This document shows positions 6,610-13,214 of a DNA stretch of 13,214 nt, piece after piece. A model generated the notes under the pieces. It saw only the letters and a program-made list of their open reading frames with translations, was not told the origin of the DNA and searched no databases. Made by a program: the position numbers and the translations under genes. This DNA is from Pseudomonadota bacterium. Lineage in GTDB: Bacteria; Pseudomonadota; Alphaproteobacteria; Rhizobiales; Xanthobacteraceae. The stretch lies in assembly GCA_023442085.1 (NCBI GenBank), contig JAEZMT010000240.1, positions 1-13,214 of the forward strand, given 5' to 3'. Within the stretch, counting starts at the first letter, position 1; each line of letters begins with the position of its first letter.

Positions 6610-6639
6610 GGGCTCTGCGGCTTTTACGCCGATAAGCCC
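6610..6639 (-). terminator. Hairpin in the actS-actR spacer, possible attenuator
   Basis: Read on the minus strand, GGGCT and AGCCC enclose a 3x3 internal loop and a CGGC/GCCG stem with loop GTAAAA. Five bases later comes TTGTTTT (6604-6598). It lies just after the actS stop, so it might partly terminate actS transcripts and lower or separate actR expression. The stem is imperfect and the U-tract is interrupted. Confidence 0.35.
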
Positions 6640-6644
6640 GTAGA

Positions 6645-7985
6645 TTAATCCAATCCGCGTCCCTTTGTCGCGTCCCCATCCACCTCGATCGCCAGCGCAT
6701 TGCGCGGCCAGTGGATGCCGATGACCGCGCCGGTGGCCGGCGGAGGGCGGTTTTCAAAGGTCAAATTCGCCCCGGTGCGCTCCAGAAGCGTCTTGGCGAT
6801 GAAGAAGCCAAGGCCGAGGCCGCTCTCGGCCTCGAGATCCGCATCCTGCCGCTCGCGGGCGCGGGAGGTGACATAGGGCTGGCCGATGCGGCCGGAAATC
6901 TCCGGCGAGAAGCCGGGGCCGTCATCGGCGACAACGATGTCGAGGCCCGAAGGAGTCCACTGGGCGCTGATGTCCACCCGGGTCGCGGCGAAATCGACCG
7001 CATTCTCCACGAGATTGCCGAGGCCGTAGAGCAGCCCCGGATTGCGGGCGATGACCGGTGCGTCCGGATCGTCCTTCACCGAGACGGCGATGGTGATGCC
7101 GAAATTGCGGTGCGGCTCCACCACCTCCTCAAGCAGCAGCGCGAGGGGCATGCGGTCGAACGGCGCGTCGCCGGACCGGAGCGAGGTCAGCGTCTGCAGG
7201 ATGTCGCGGCAGCGCGCCACCTGGTCGCGCAGCAGCGCCACGTCCTCGCTGTAGGGGCTGTCGTCGCCGATGGAGCGATGCATCTCCTTCACCACCAGGG
7301 CGATGGTGGAGAGCGGCGTGCCCAGCTCGTGGGCGGCGGCGGCGGCGAGGCCGTCGATGGCGGTGAGGTGCTGTTCGCGGGCCAGCACCAGCTCGGTCGC
7401 CGCCAGCGCGTCGGCAAGCTCCCGCGCCTCCTCCGCCACGCGCCAGGCATGCATGCCGATGAAGCCGACCGCCACGGAAAGCGATACCCAGATACCCGCC
7501 AGATACAGGTCCGGCAGCATCGGCAGGTCGGCGCCGGCCCATGGCAGCGGGCGAGCCCAGAGGCCGACCGCTCCGGCGCAGGCGACCGCGAGGATGCCGA
7601 GCATCACCGTCGTGCTCCAGGCGAGGGCGGTGGCGGAGATCATCACCGGGGCCAGATAGAGCAGGACGAACGGGTTCTTCAGCCCGCCCGTCAGGTACAA
7701 CAATGCCGTCAGCTGGAGCACGTCATAGGCGAGCAGCGGTCCTGCCGCTGCGTCACCCAGCCGCCGAGCCACGGGATATTTGACCCGCAGCAGGACATTC
7801 ACCAGCGCGGAGAGGCCGACCACCGCAAGGCAGGAGGTCAGCGGCAACGGAAAGCCGAGGCCGAGATTGACCACGATCAGCGCCGCAATCTGCCCCGAAA
7901 TGGCCAGCCAGCGCAGGCGAATGAGCGTGTCGAGGCGCAGACCGAACGATCTGCCGTTGGGCGGCGTTACAAAGGCTGTGGTCAT
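6645..7985 (-). CDS. actS: Redox sensor histidine kinase ActS/RegB (PrrB) family
   Basis: A 446-residue membrane kinase. The ATG at 7985 begins MTTAFVTPPNGRSFGLRLDT, as in ActS; the frame stays open upstream to 8171, but that part is unlike the family. Six membrane segments span about 24-180. The quinone-box heptapeptide GGLKNPF is at 100-106. The H-box AAAHELGTPL places the phospho-histidine at His219. Cys259, in VARCRDIL, lies exactly 40 residues later, as Cys265 follows His225 in Rhodobacter capsulatus RegB, where it is the redox-active thiol. The N-box NLVENAVDFA (324-333), DDGPGF (354-359) and GLGLGFF (389-395) complete the ATPase domain. It phosphorylates ActR in response to quinone and thiol redox state. 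The start has only a weak ribosome site (GGAA 11 bases away). Confidence 0.96.
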   Translation of the reverse strand: MTTAFVTPPNGRSFGLRLDTLIRLRWLAISGQIAALIVVNLGLGFPLPLTSCLAVVGLSALVNVLLRVKYPVARRLGDAAAGPLLAYDVLQLTALLYLTGGLKNPFVLLYLAPVMISATALAWSTTVMLGILAVACAGAVGLWARPLPWAGADLPMLPDLYLAGIWVSLSVAVGFIGMHAWRVAEEARELADALAATELVLAREQHLTAIDGLAAAAAHELGTPLSTIALVVKEMHRSIGDDSPYSEDVALLRDQVARCRDILQTLTSLRSGDAPFDRMPLALLLEEVVEPHRNFGITIAVSVKDDPDAPVIARNPGLLYGLGNLVENAVDFAATRVDISAQWTPSGLDIVVADDGPGFSPEISGRIGQPYVTSRARERQDADLEAESGLGLGFFIAKTLLERTGANLTFENRPPPATGAVIGIHWPRNALAIEVDGDATKGRGLD

Positions 7986-8053
7986 GGGGTAGCGATTCCG
8001 GTGTCCCGATGCAGGTGAGCAAGCCTCTGGAAAGGGAATAGTGACCCTAGTGC

Positions 8054-8081
8054 CATAGCAGCCGAACAATAGCGGCCTATG
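8054..8081. repeat. Bulged inverted repeat between actS and phaZ
   Basis: CATAG-CA-GCCG (8054-8064) and CGGC-CTATG (8073-8081) pair with a two-base bulge around an 8-base loop; TCTTTT follows on the plus strand. It lies midway in the 188-base divergent gap. It could be an operator shared by actS and phaZ or a leader stem-loop. I see no convincing promoter hexamers around it, apart from TTGACC at 8095-8100. Confidence 0.35.
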
Positions 8082-8133
8082 TCTTTTGTCGGCATTGACC
8101 AACCCTGGAAGTCGGCTCACGCTTGCGTCAACG

Positions 8134-8154
8134 TGCCGCCTTTCTAGGCAGGCA
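8134..8154 (+). promoter_or_regulatory. Leader hairpin upstream of phaZ
   Basis: TGCCGCCT (8134-8141), loop TTCT, then AGGC-A-GGCA (8146-8154) give an 8-bp stem with one bulged base. It ends eight bases before the phaZ ribosome site GAGG (8163-8166). Such a stem could affect translation or message stability; function unproven. Confidence 0.35.
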
Positions 8155-8173
8155 GTAACGGTGAGGACCACTC

Positions 8174-9598
8174 ATGGCAATCGGCGAGTTCGCAAGTGCC
8201 ACCCGGCTGCCGCGCCAAGGCGACGTCGGGCTCTCGACGCCGCTCTACTGGATGTACGAGATGGGCTATGCCGCGCTCAACCCGTCCCGGGCGATGGCTG
8301 ACGCCAGCCGGATGTTCCTGAAGAACCCGATCAACCCCGTCTCGCATACCACCATCGGCAAGTCCATGGCGGCCGCCTGCGAGCTGTTCGAGCGCACCAC
8401 GCGCCGCTACGGCAAGCCGGACTGGGGCATCACCCACACCTCGGCCGGTGGCCAGAATGTGCCGATCCACATCAACACCGTGTGGGAACGCCCCTTCTGC
8501 CGGCTGCTGCATTTCGAGCGCGCGTTTGAATATCCACCGCGCCGGCCGCAGCCGCGCCTGCTCATCGTCGCCCCGGTGTCCGGCCATCACGCCACGCTGC
8601 TGCGCGGCACGGTGGAGGCCATGCTGCCGACCCACGACGTCTACGTGACCGACTGGATCGACGCCAAGCTGGTGCCGATGTCAGAGGGCCGCTTCAGCCT
8701 GTCCGATTATGTGGACTATCTCATCTCCATCTTCCACCGCATGGGCGGCAACTGCCACGTCATGGCCGTCTGCCAGCCGGCGGTGCCGGTGATGATGGCC
8801 ATCGCCCGCATGGAAGCGGAGGAAGACCCCTTCGTCCCTCGGTCCATGGTGCTCATGGGCGGTCCCATCGACACGCGCGAGGCGCCGACCGCGGTGAACG
8901 CCCTCGCGAAGGATCGCGGCATCGACTGGTTCCGCCGCAATGTCATCACCACGGTGCCGTGGCCGCATCCCGGCGCGCTGCGTGAGGTCTATCCGGGCTT
9001 CCTGCAGCTCAACGGCTTCATGTCCATGAACCTCGACCGGCACCTGCAGGCTCATTGGGACCTGTTCCGGCACCTGGTGAAGGGCGACGGCGATTCGGCG
9101 GAGAAGCACCGCGATTTCTACGACGAGTACCTCGCCGTCATGGACCTCACCGCGGATTTCTACCTGGAAACCGTGGAGAATGTCTTCATCACCCATGCCC
9201 TGCCCAAGGGCGAGATCATGCATCATTCGCAGGTGGTGAAGCCGGAGGCCATTCACCGCGTCGCGCTGATGACGGTGGAAGGCGAGAAGGACGATATCTC
9301 CGGCATCGGCCAGACCAAGGCCGCGCACAAGCTGTGTCCGCGCATTCCGGACGACATGCGCGCCCATTGGGAGCAGCCTGGCGTCGGCCATTACGGCGTC
9401 TTCAATGGCTCGCGCTTCCGCTCGGAGATCGCCCCGCGCATCTCGGACTTCATCCTCTCCCAGGAATTCCGGAGAGACGGCCGCGCCCGCCCGATGCCGG
9501 ACCGCCCGGCGCCGGAAGCCACCGGAGAGGAAGAGCCGGACGTGTTCGCGCTCAACAAGAAAGTGACCGCGCTTTATCCCCGGATTGCGCCGACTTAG
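8174..9598 (+). CDS. phaZ: Intracellular polyhydroxybutyrate depolymerase PhaZ
   Basis: A 474-residue alpha/beta-hydrolase whose ATG at 8174 follows GTGAGGA. LLIVAPVSGHHATLLRGTVE at 129-148, TDWIDAK at 159-165 and the nucleophile elbow VMAVCQPAVP with Cys200 are hallmarks of intracellular PHB depolymerases, which use cysteine in place of serine. Asp373 in VEGEKDDISG and His406 in GVGHYGVF complete the triad, matching the order and spacing of Cys183, Asp355 and His388 in Ralstonia eutropha PhaZ1. No signal peptide is present. The enzyme releases hydroxybutyrate from native storage granules in the cytoplasm. A tail after about 432, rich in Arg, Pro and Glu, is longer than in PhaZ1 as I recall it. 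The gene is divergent from actS and stands apart from any visible pha synthesis genes. Confidence 0.95.
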   Translation: MAIGEFASATRLPRQGDVGLSTPLYWMYEMGYAALNPSRAMADASRMFLKNPINPVSHTTIGKSMAAACELFERTTRRYGKPDWGITHTSAGGQNVPIHINTVWERPFCRLLHFERAFEYPPRRPQPRLLIVAPVSGHHATLLRGTVEAMLPTHDVYVTDWIDAKLVPMSEGRFSLSDYVDYLISIFHRMGGNCHVMAVCQPAVPVMMAIARMEAEEDPFVPRSMVLMGGPIDTREAPTAVNALAKDRGIDWFRRNVITTVPWPHPGALREVYPGFLQLNGFMSMNLDRHLQAHWDLFRHLVKGDGDSAEKHRDFYDEYLAVMDLTADFYLETVENVFITHALPKGEIMHHSQVVKPEAIHRVALMTVEGEKDDISGIGQTKAAHKLCPRIPDDMRAHWEQPGVGHYGVFNGSRFRSEIAPRISDFILSQEFRRDGRARPMPDRPAPEATGEEEPDVFALNKKVTALYPRIAPT

Positions 9599-9630
9599 TA
9601 CTGGCGGCCGGGCGCAAATCTTGTGAAGAT

Positions 9631-9653
9631 GCCGGAGGTAACTTCGCTCCGGC
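9631..9653 (+). promoter_or_regulatory. Hairpin after phaZ that buries a Shine-Dalgarno-like GGAGG
   Basis: GCCGGAG (9631-9637) and CTCCGGC (9647-9653) form a perfect 7-bp stem with a 9-base loop. It starts 33 bases after the phaZ stop and ends six bases before the next start codon. GGAGG at 9634-9638 is the only good ribosome-site sequence in the gap but is inside the stem and 21 bases from the ATG. No U-tract follows, so it is a weak terminator candidate. Confidence 0.4.
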
Positions 9654-9659
9654 TGCCCA

Positions 9660-10427
9660 ATGCTGTTTCGTCGCCAGACTCGCAATGAGGACCGCAAGAC
9701 GCCGCTCTCCACCGGCGCCGAGACCATCGAGCTTGAGCTCGATGACGAGTTGCTGCGCGTCATGGTCCGGCGCCATCCGCAGGCGCGCCGGCTAACTCTC
9801 AGGGTGCGCGCCACCTCCCGCGACGTGACCCTGACGGCGCCGCCGCACGTCACGCTGTCCTTCGCCCGCGCGTTCGTGGAGCGGCATCGCGAATGGGTGC
9901 GGGTGCGGCTCGTGCGCCTGCCGGAGGCAGTGCCGTTCGTCGACGGTGCCGTCATTCCCCTGCGAGGCGAACCCCATCGCATCGTCCATCGGCCCGATGC
10001 GCGCGGCACGGTATGGATCGAGCCCGGCCGCGGCATGCCCACGCTCTGCGTCGCGGGTGAAGCGCCGCACATCGCCCGACGCGTGCAGGATTTCCTGAAG
10101 AAGGAGGCGCGGCGCGATCTCGCCGCCGCGGTCAAGCATTATACCGGTGCGCTTCGGGTCGAGGTCGGCCGGCTGACGCTGCGCGACACGGCGAGCCGCT
10201 GGGGCTCGTGCTCGGCACGCGGCGACCTCTCCTTCTCCTGGCGGCTGATCCTCGCGCCCGCGTTCGTGCTGGACTATCTGGCGGCGCACGAGGTGGCGCA
10301 TCGCCTGGAGATGAACCACGGGGTGCGCTTCTGGCGTCTGGTGGAGCAGGTCTGCCCAAACCGGAAGGAAGCGGAAGCGTGGCTGAGGCGCCACGGCTCC
10401 GAACTTCACCGCTATGGGGAAGGCTGA
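9660..10427 (+). CDS. YgjP-type M48-like zinc metallopeptidase
   Basis: A 255-residue soluble protein. The zinc motif HEVAH is at 210-214, followed by EMNHGVRFW with a further conserved His220, exactly the HExxH-x5-H layout of YgjP/WLM-like (DUF45) peptidases. The upstream segment DTASRWGSCSARGDLSFSWR at about 176-195 is the other family hallmark (RWGSCS). There is no signal peptide or membrane segment, unlike HtpX-type M48 proteins. The ATG at 9660 has no normally spaced ribosome site; no better in-frame start lies upstream, and the first methionine downstream is residue 35. Substrates are unknown for most members. It probably shares transcription with phaZ, 61 bases upstream, but functional linkage is unclear. 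Confidence 0.9.
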   Translation: MLFRRQTRNEDRKTPLSTGAETIELELDDELLRVMVRRHPQARRLTLRVRATSRDVTLTAPPHVTLSFARAFVERHREWVRVRLVRLPEAVPFVDGAVIPLRGEPHRIVHRPDARGTVWIEPGRGMPTLCVAGEAPHIARRVQDFLKKEARRDLAAAVKHYTGALRVEVGRLTLRDTASRWGSCSARGDLSFSWRLILAPAFVLDYLAAHEVAHRLEMNHGVRFWRLVEQVCPNRKEAEAWLRRHGSELHRYGEG

Positions 10428-10445
10428 GCGGCCCGTCCGGGCCGC
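10428..10445. terminator. Hairpin between convergent metallopeptidase and DoxX genes
   Basis: GCGGCCC (10428-10434), loop GTCC, GGGCCGC (10439-10445) is a perfect stem starting immediately after the metallopeptidase TGA and ending nine bases from the DoxX stop. No U-tract on either side. Likely a shared 3'-end structure. Confidence 0.55.
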
Positions 10446-10454
10446 ATCGCCCCT

Positions 10455-10865
10455 TCAGCCGACCTTCTTGCCGCCGATGGCGATCGCGCCGGGGCCAGCC
10501 GCGAAATAGATCAGCAATCCGCCGATGATGCCCACGTTCTTGAGGAACTGGGTCTGCTGAGCCGCCTGGGCAGCCGCATCGGGGAACGTCCAGAACAGGT
10601 GCGAGACCATCGTCGCGACGACGGTGAAGCCGGCCATCCAGATGGCGGTCGCCCGCGGAAAGAGGCCGACGATCAGCAGCAGCGGCCCCACCACCTCGGT
10701 CGCGGCGGCGATCGGCGCAAGCACCTGCGGCACGGGAACGCCCTTGCCGGCCAGGAAGCCGGTGAAGCCGGAGAGATTGCTCAGCTTGCTGATGCCCGAG
10801 GGCAGGAACAGGGCGGCGAGAAAAAGCCGTCCCACGAGCAGGGCGAGATCATCAAGGATACGCAA
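10455..10865 (-). CDS. DoxX-family membrane protein
   Basis: A small four-helix membrane protein of 136 residues. The start is taken as TTG at 10865, giving (M)RILDDLALLVGRLFLAALFL, because GGAG lies exactly eight bases upstream (10877-10874). The open frame reaches another TTG at 10946, but that stretch has no membrane character and no ribosome site. Helices lie near 5-24, 46-69, 73-92 and 108-128. FLPSGISKLSN in the first third and an ATEVVGPLLLIVGLFPR segment are typical of DoxX proteins, whose members include quinone-linked and thiol stress partners. Its specific role is not evident. It is convergent with the metallopeptidase and lies 98 bases downstream of the AbrB-family gene; separate transcription or readthrough are both possible. 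Confidence 0.85.
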   Translation of the reverse strand: MRILDDLALLVGRLFLAALFLPSGISKLSNLSGFTGFLAGKGVPVPQVLAPIAAATEVVGPLLLIVGLFPRATAIWMAGFTVVATMVSHLFWTFPDAAAQAAQQTQFLKNVGIIGGLLIYFAAGPGAIAIGGKKVG

Positions 10866-10963
10866 GGGGTCATCTCCAACACGCGCTTCACCATGCGAAG
10901 CGTGGCGAGTGTGTGCTGTCGGTACCGGAGCCCCGCAACCCCGCAAAGAGAGGTTTCAGGACA

Positions 10964-12016
10964 CTATTGCGTGTGGTCCCGGCCGGCCTCCTCGGCGGCA
11001 GCGAACATCAGCCGCGCCGCGACCGGCAGGGCCACCGAAAGGCCAGCGAAGCGGAACAGGTGGTGCGCGCTCATGAAGGCCGGATCGTAGCCCATGGCGA
11101 AGCCGAGGGCCGTCATGGCTTCGAGCGCGCCGGGCGCGAAGGCGGTGACGAGCTTGCCGAGATCGTCACCCGTCAGCCAGGCGGCGAGCACGGCGAACAG
11201 GGTGGAGATCGCCACCGCGACCAGGAAGGCCCCCAGCGAGGCCAGCACATAGGCCCGGATGGTGGTGAGCGACGTGCCGATGAAGCGCACGCCCACGCTG
11301 GCGCCCAGCACGACGAAGGCCGGAATGAGCAGGCCCGAGGGCAGCACGGCGGTGGACAGGCTCGTGGCATGGAGCACGGCGCTGCCGGCCAGCGCCCCGA
11401 GGATCAGCCCACCTGGCAGCTTCAGCCGCGCCGCGAGCAGCGCCGCGGCGGTACAGACGAGGAGGAGGATGACGATCTCGCCGAGGGCCGAGACATGGGG
11501 TGGCGGCGGCACACCACCGCCCGTCAGGCCGAGCGCGGCCAGAACATTTGGAAGGGCCGCCACCAGCAGGAACAGGCGCAGCGTCTGCGCGAAGGCCACC
11601 TGCCGCAGGTCCGCGCTTGTATCCGCCGCCATGGCCACGACCGTACCGAAGGCGCCGGGCGCGGAGGCCCAGAAGGCGGTCTCCCGGCTCCAGCCCGCGA
11701 TGCGGGTCAGAAACAGCGTTGCGCCCGCCATGGTGCCGAGCACGCTGGCCCCGAGGCACGCCATGCTCACCGGCCAGGTGGCGGCGCGGGCGAAGGTCTC
11801 CGGCGTCAGCATGGTGCCCATGGAGGTGCCGAGCACGACGAAGGCGAGGAACCGCAACCATTCCGGCAGCACGATCCGCACCCCGGCCAGCGCGAGGCCG
11901 ATGCAGGCGACGAGCGAACCCGAGATCCATGCCGCCGGCAGGCCGAGCAGCGCAAAGGCGCCGCCGCCGAGCGCGCCGGCCCCCAGCGTCACCGCCGCCG
12001 AGGCGACAGACCGCAT
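10964..12016 (-). CDS. AbrB-family inner-membrane protein (AbrB duplication type)
   Basis: A 350-residue polytopic protein from ATG 12016; an in-frame TTG at 12028 is possible but too close to the AGGGG site. Two related halves are visible. The first has GWSRETAFWASAPGAFGTVV then ADLRQVAFAQTLRLFLLVAALP. The second has FAPGALEAMTALGFAMGYDP then AFMSAHHLFRFAGLSVALPV. This paired APG...R(I/L/F) repeat is diagnostic of the AbrB duplication family (PF05145), named after an E. coli protein with no relation to the Bacillus DNA-binding AbrB. Eight or more hydrophobic helices cover the rest. Some members are annotated as ammonia monooxygenase by error. Function is unknown, with a transporter likely. 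It follows the aminotransferase by 17 bases, so substrate-related roles (amino or keto acids) are possible. Confidence 0.88.
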   Translation of the reverse strand: MRSVASAAVTLGAGALGGGAFALLGLPAAWISGSLVACIGLALAGVRIVLPEWLRFLAFVVLGTSMGTMLTPETFARAATWPVSMACLGASVLGTMAGATLFLTRIAGWSRETAFWASAPGAFGTVVAMAADTSADLRQVAFAQTLRLFLLVAALPNVLAALGLTGGGVPPPPHVSALGEIVILLLVCTAAALLAARLKLPGGLILGALAGSAVLHATSLSTAVLPSGLLIPAFVVLGASVGVRFIGTSLTTIRAYVLASLGAFLVAVAISTLFAVLAAWLTGDDLGKLVTAFAPGALEAMTALGFAMGYDPAFMSAHHLFRFAGLSVALPVAARLMFAAAEEAGRDHTQ

Positions 12017-12033
12017 CCGGAAGGGCAAGCCCC

Positions 12034-13214
12034 TCACTCGGCGTCCGATCCGGAAGGCCCGCTCCGCTCCAGCCAGTTCACCAGCCGCCGGCTCGCCTCG
12101 GCGAGTTGCGCATCGCCCCGCGCGAAGCACAGGCGCATGAAGCCCTCGCCACCGAGCCCGAAGGCCGTGCCGGGGGCAAGGCCCACATTGGCCTCGTCCA
12201 CCAGCGTGAGGCCCAGGCTGCGCACGTCGCGCCGGCCTTCGATGCCGAAGAACAGATAGAAGGCGCCCGGCGGCTTCACGAGGTCCACCCGGCCGGTGGC
12301 GAGCAGCGCATCCCCCACGAGGTCGCGGCCGCGGCGGGCGCGGGCTATCTGCTCGGCGACGAAGGCCTCGCCCCGGTTCAGCGCCGCGATGGCGCCGCGC
12401 TGCATGAAGGCGGCGACGCCGGAGGTGGAATACTGGATCAGGTTCTCGATGATCTGGCCGAGGCGCGGATGCCCCTCCAGCCAGCCGATGCGCCAGCCGG
12501 TCATGGCCCAGTTCTTGGAGAAGGTCTGGACGAAAAGGATGTGGTCCTCCTCGTCCATGATGTCGTGGAAGGAGGGCGCCCGCCCCTCTTCGCCATAATA
12601 GAAGCGGCCGTAGATCTCGTCGGCGATGATCCACAGGCCGTGGCGGCGGGCGAGGGACAGTACCGCTTTCAGGTCATCCAGCGTCGCCACGAACCCGGTG
12701 GGGTTGGCCGGCGTGTTGAGGAAGATGGCGCGGGTCGCCGGCGTCACGGCCGCGGCGAGCCGGTCATGGTCGAGGGTGAAGCCTTCCGGCCCATAATTGA
12801 ATGGCACGTAGACGGCGCGCGCGCCCGCCTTCTGCGCCGCTGCGGCGGCATTGGGCCAGGTGGGGGAGGGGATGAGCACCTCGTCCCCCGCCCCGGCAAC
12901 CAGCGCCATGGCCACGTGGATGGCCTGCATCCCCGATCCGGTGACGAAATAGCGCTCCGGCGCTTCCGGCACGCCATAGAGGCCGCTCATGTAGCGGGCG
13001 ATGGCGGCGCGCAGCTCCGGCAGGCCGCGTTGCCAGGTGTAGAAGGTCTCGCCGGCATGGAGGGCCGTCGCCGCCGCCTCGCAGATGAAGGGCGGGGTGG
13101 GCACGTCGCCCTCGCCGGCCCAGAGCGGGATCATGCCCGGCCGGTCGCGGCCGTAATTCATCACCTCGACGATGCCGCTCTCGGGCAAAGCGCGCACATG
13201 CTCGCGCACGCGCT
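12034..13214 (-). CDS. Class I/II PLP-dependent aminotransferase (5' end probably beyond the window)
   Basis: A fold-type I aminotransferase. The first start-like codon inside the window is a GTG at 13209 (391 residues), but the frame stays open to the edge and relatives have a few more residues before the GIVEVMNYG segment, so the true start is probably outside. Numbered from that GTG: IPLWAGEGDVPTPPFI at 27-42, substrate-loop YTWQRGLPELR at 57-67, NTPANPTG at 165-172 (Asn169 contacts PLP), ADEIY at 196-200 (Asp197, Tyr200), and SKNWAMTGWRIGW with Schiff-base Lys232 and Arg240. FMRLCFA near the C-terminus carries the arginine that usually binds the substrate carboxylate. This is the aspartate/aromatic-type group, but the amino acid used cannot be told. 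It leads an operon with the AbrB-family gene. Confidence 0.93.
   Translation of the reverse strand, partial: RVREHVRALPESGIVEVMNYGRDRPGMIPLWAGEGDVPTPPFICEAAATALHAGETFYTWQRGLPELRAAIARYMSGLYGVPEAPERYFVTGSGMQAIHVAMALVAGAGDEVLIPSPTWPNAAAAAQKAGARAVYVPFNYGPEGFTLDHDRLAAAVTPATRAIFLNTPANPTGFVATLDDLKAVLSLARRHGLWIIADEIYGRFYYGEEGRAPSFHDIMDEEDHILFVQTFSKNWAMTGWRIGWLEGHPRLGQIIENLIQYSTSGVAAFMQRGAIAALNRGEAFVAEQIARARRGRDLVGDALLATGRVDLVKPPGAFYLFFGIEGRRDVRSLGLTLVDEANVGLAPGTAFGLGGEGFMRLCFARGDAQLAEASRRLVNWLERSGPSGSDAE

Noticed and set aside
6711..8018. Plus-strand open frame of 435 codons antisense to actS
   Set aside because: The actS kinase motifs on the minus strand explain the region; the antisense product has no recognisable fold.
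7986..8171. N-terminal extension of actS by 62 residues
   Set aside because: The extension has no membrane or family character and would occupy almost the whole divergent promoter region of phaZ.
9629..9690. Tiny open frame starting at an ATG overlapping the hairpin before the metallopeptidase
   Set aside because: About 19 codons, ending shortly after the real gene begins in another frame, with no ribosome site; a leader peptide cannot be excluded but nothing supports it.
8681..10135. Minus-strand open frame across phaZ and the metallopeptidase
   Set aside because: It spans two well supported plus-strand genes and their gap and shows no motifs.
10913..12259. Plus-strand open frame of 448 codons antisense to the AbrB-family gene
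   Set aside because: Highly charged, repetitive translation with no motif; the minus strand carries the duplicated APG repeats.
12017..12634. N-terminal extension of the AbrB-family protein into the aminotransferase gene
   Set aside because: It lies entirely over the aminotransferase coding region in another frame; family length fits the start at 12016.
1..13214. Mobile elements, CRISPR arrays, tRNA or rRNA genes
   Set aside because: No transposase or integrase motifs, no spaced direct-repeat arrays, and no tRNA-like or rRNA-like sequence were seen.

Overview
This is a high-GC chromosomal segment that reads as an alphaproteobacterium of the Hyphomicrobiales (Rhizobiales), plausibly the Xanthobacter/Azorhizobium/Ancylobacter group. 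The placement is inference. It rests on an ActS/ActR (RegB/RegA) redox two-component pair, an MmcB-type repair protein, an intracellular polyhydroxybutyrate depolymerase, and an acyl-CoA dehydrogenase that looks like methylsuccinyl-CoA dehydrogenase of the ethylmalonyl-CoA pathway. Coding density is high. There are no RNA genes, insertion sequences, CRISPR arrays or gene-free stretches over 300 bases. The longest gaps, just under 200 bases, are regulatory.

Layout. 1-254 (-): 5' part of an HxlR-family regulator, cut by the window edge. 382-1218 (+): divergent NAD(P)-binding NmrA/QorB-like oxidoreductase; two dyads in the 127-base gap look like the regulator's operator region. 1302-2993 (-): methylsuccinyl-CoA dehydrogenase-like flavoprotein, convergent with the oxidoreductase across a strong hairpin. 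Upstream of it lies a 197-base spacer crowded with inverted repeats. 3191-4435 (-): FUSC-family membrane protein with a proline-rich repeated N-terminus. 4593-5465 and 5473-5949 (+): a two-gene unit of a YihY/BrkB membrane protein and an MmcB-like nuclease-fold protein, ending in an intrinsic terminator that overlaps the 3' end of the next gene. 7985-6645 and 6562-6014 (-): actS then actR. 8174-9598 (+): phaZ, divergent from actS. 9660-10427 (+): YgjP-type zinc metallopeptidase. 10865-10455 (-): DoxX-family protein, convergent with the peptidase across a hairpin. 13214-12034 and 12016-10964 (-): a class I aminotransferase, running to the window edge, followed by an AbrB-family membrane protein in one apparent operon.

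How the parts fit. Several genes concern the fate of acetyl-CoA and reductant: phaZ mobilises stored polyhydroxybutyrate, the methylsuccinyl-CoA dehydrogenase belongs to the route that assimilates acetyl-CoA without the glyoxylate shunt, and ActSR is a global redox switch. The actS-phaZ divergent arrangement makes redox control of polymer mobilisation a testable idea. The window otherwise looks like ordinary core chromosome. I see no convincing undescribed system. The most interesting signals are the palindrome-rich spacer before the acyl-CoA dehydrogenase, the HxlR operator region, and small RNA hairpins in several leaders.
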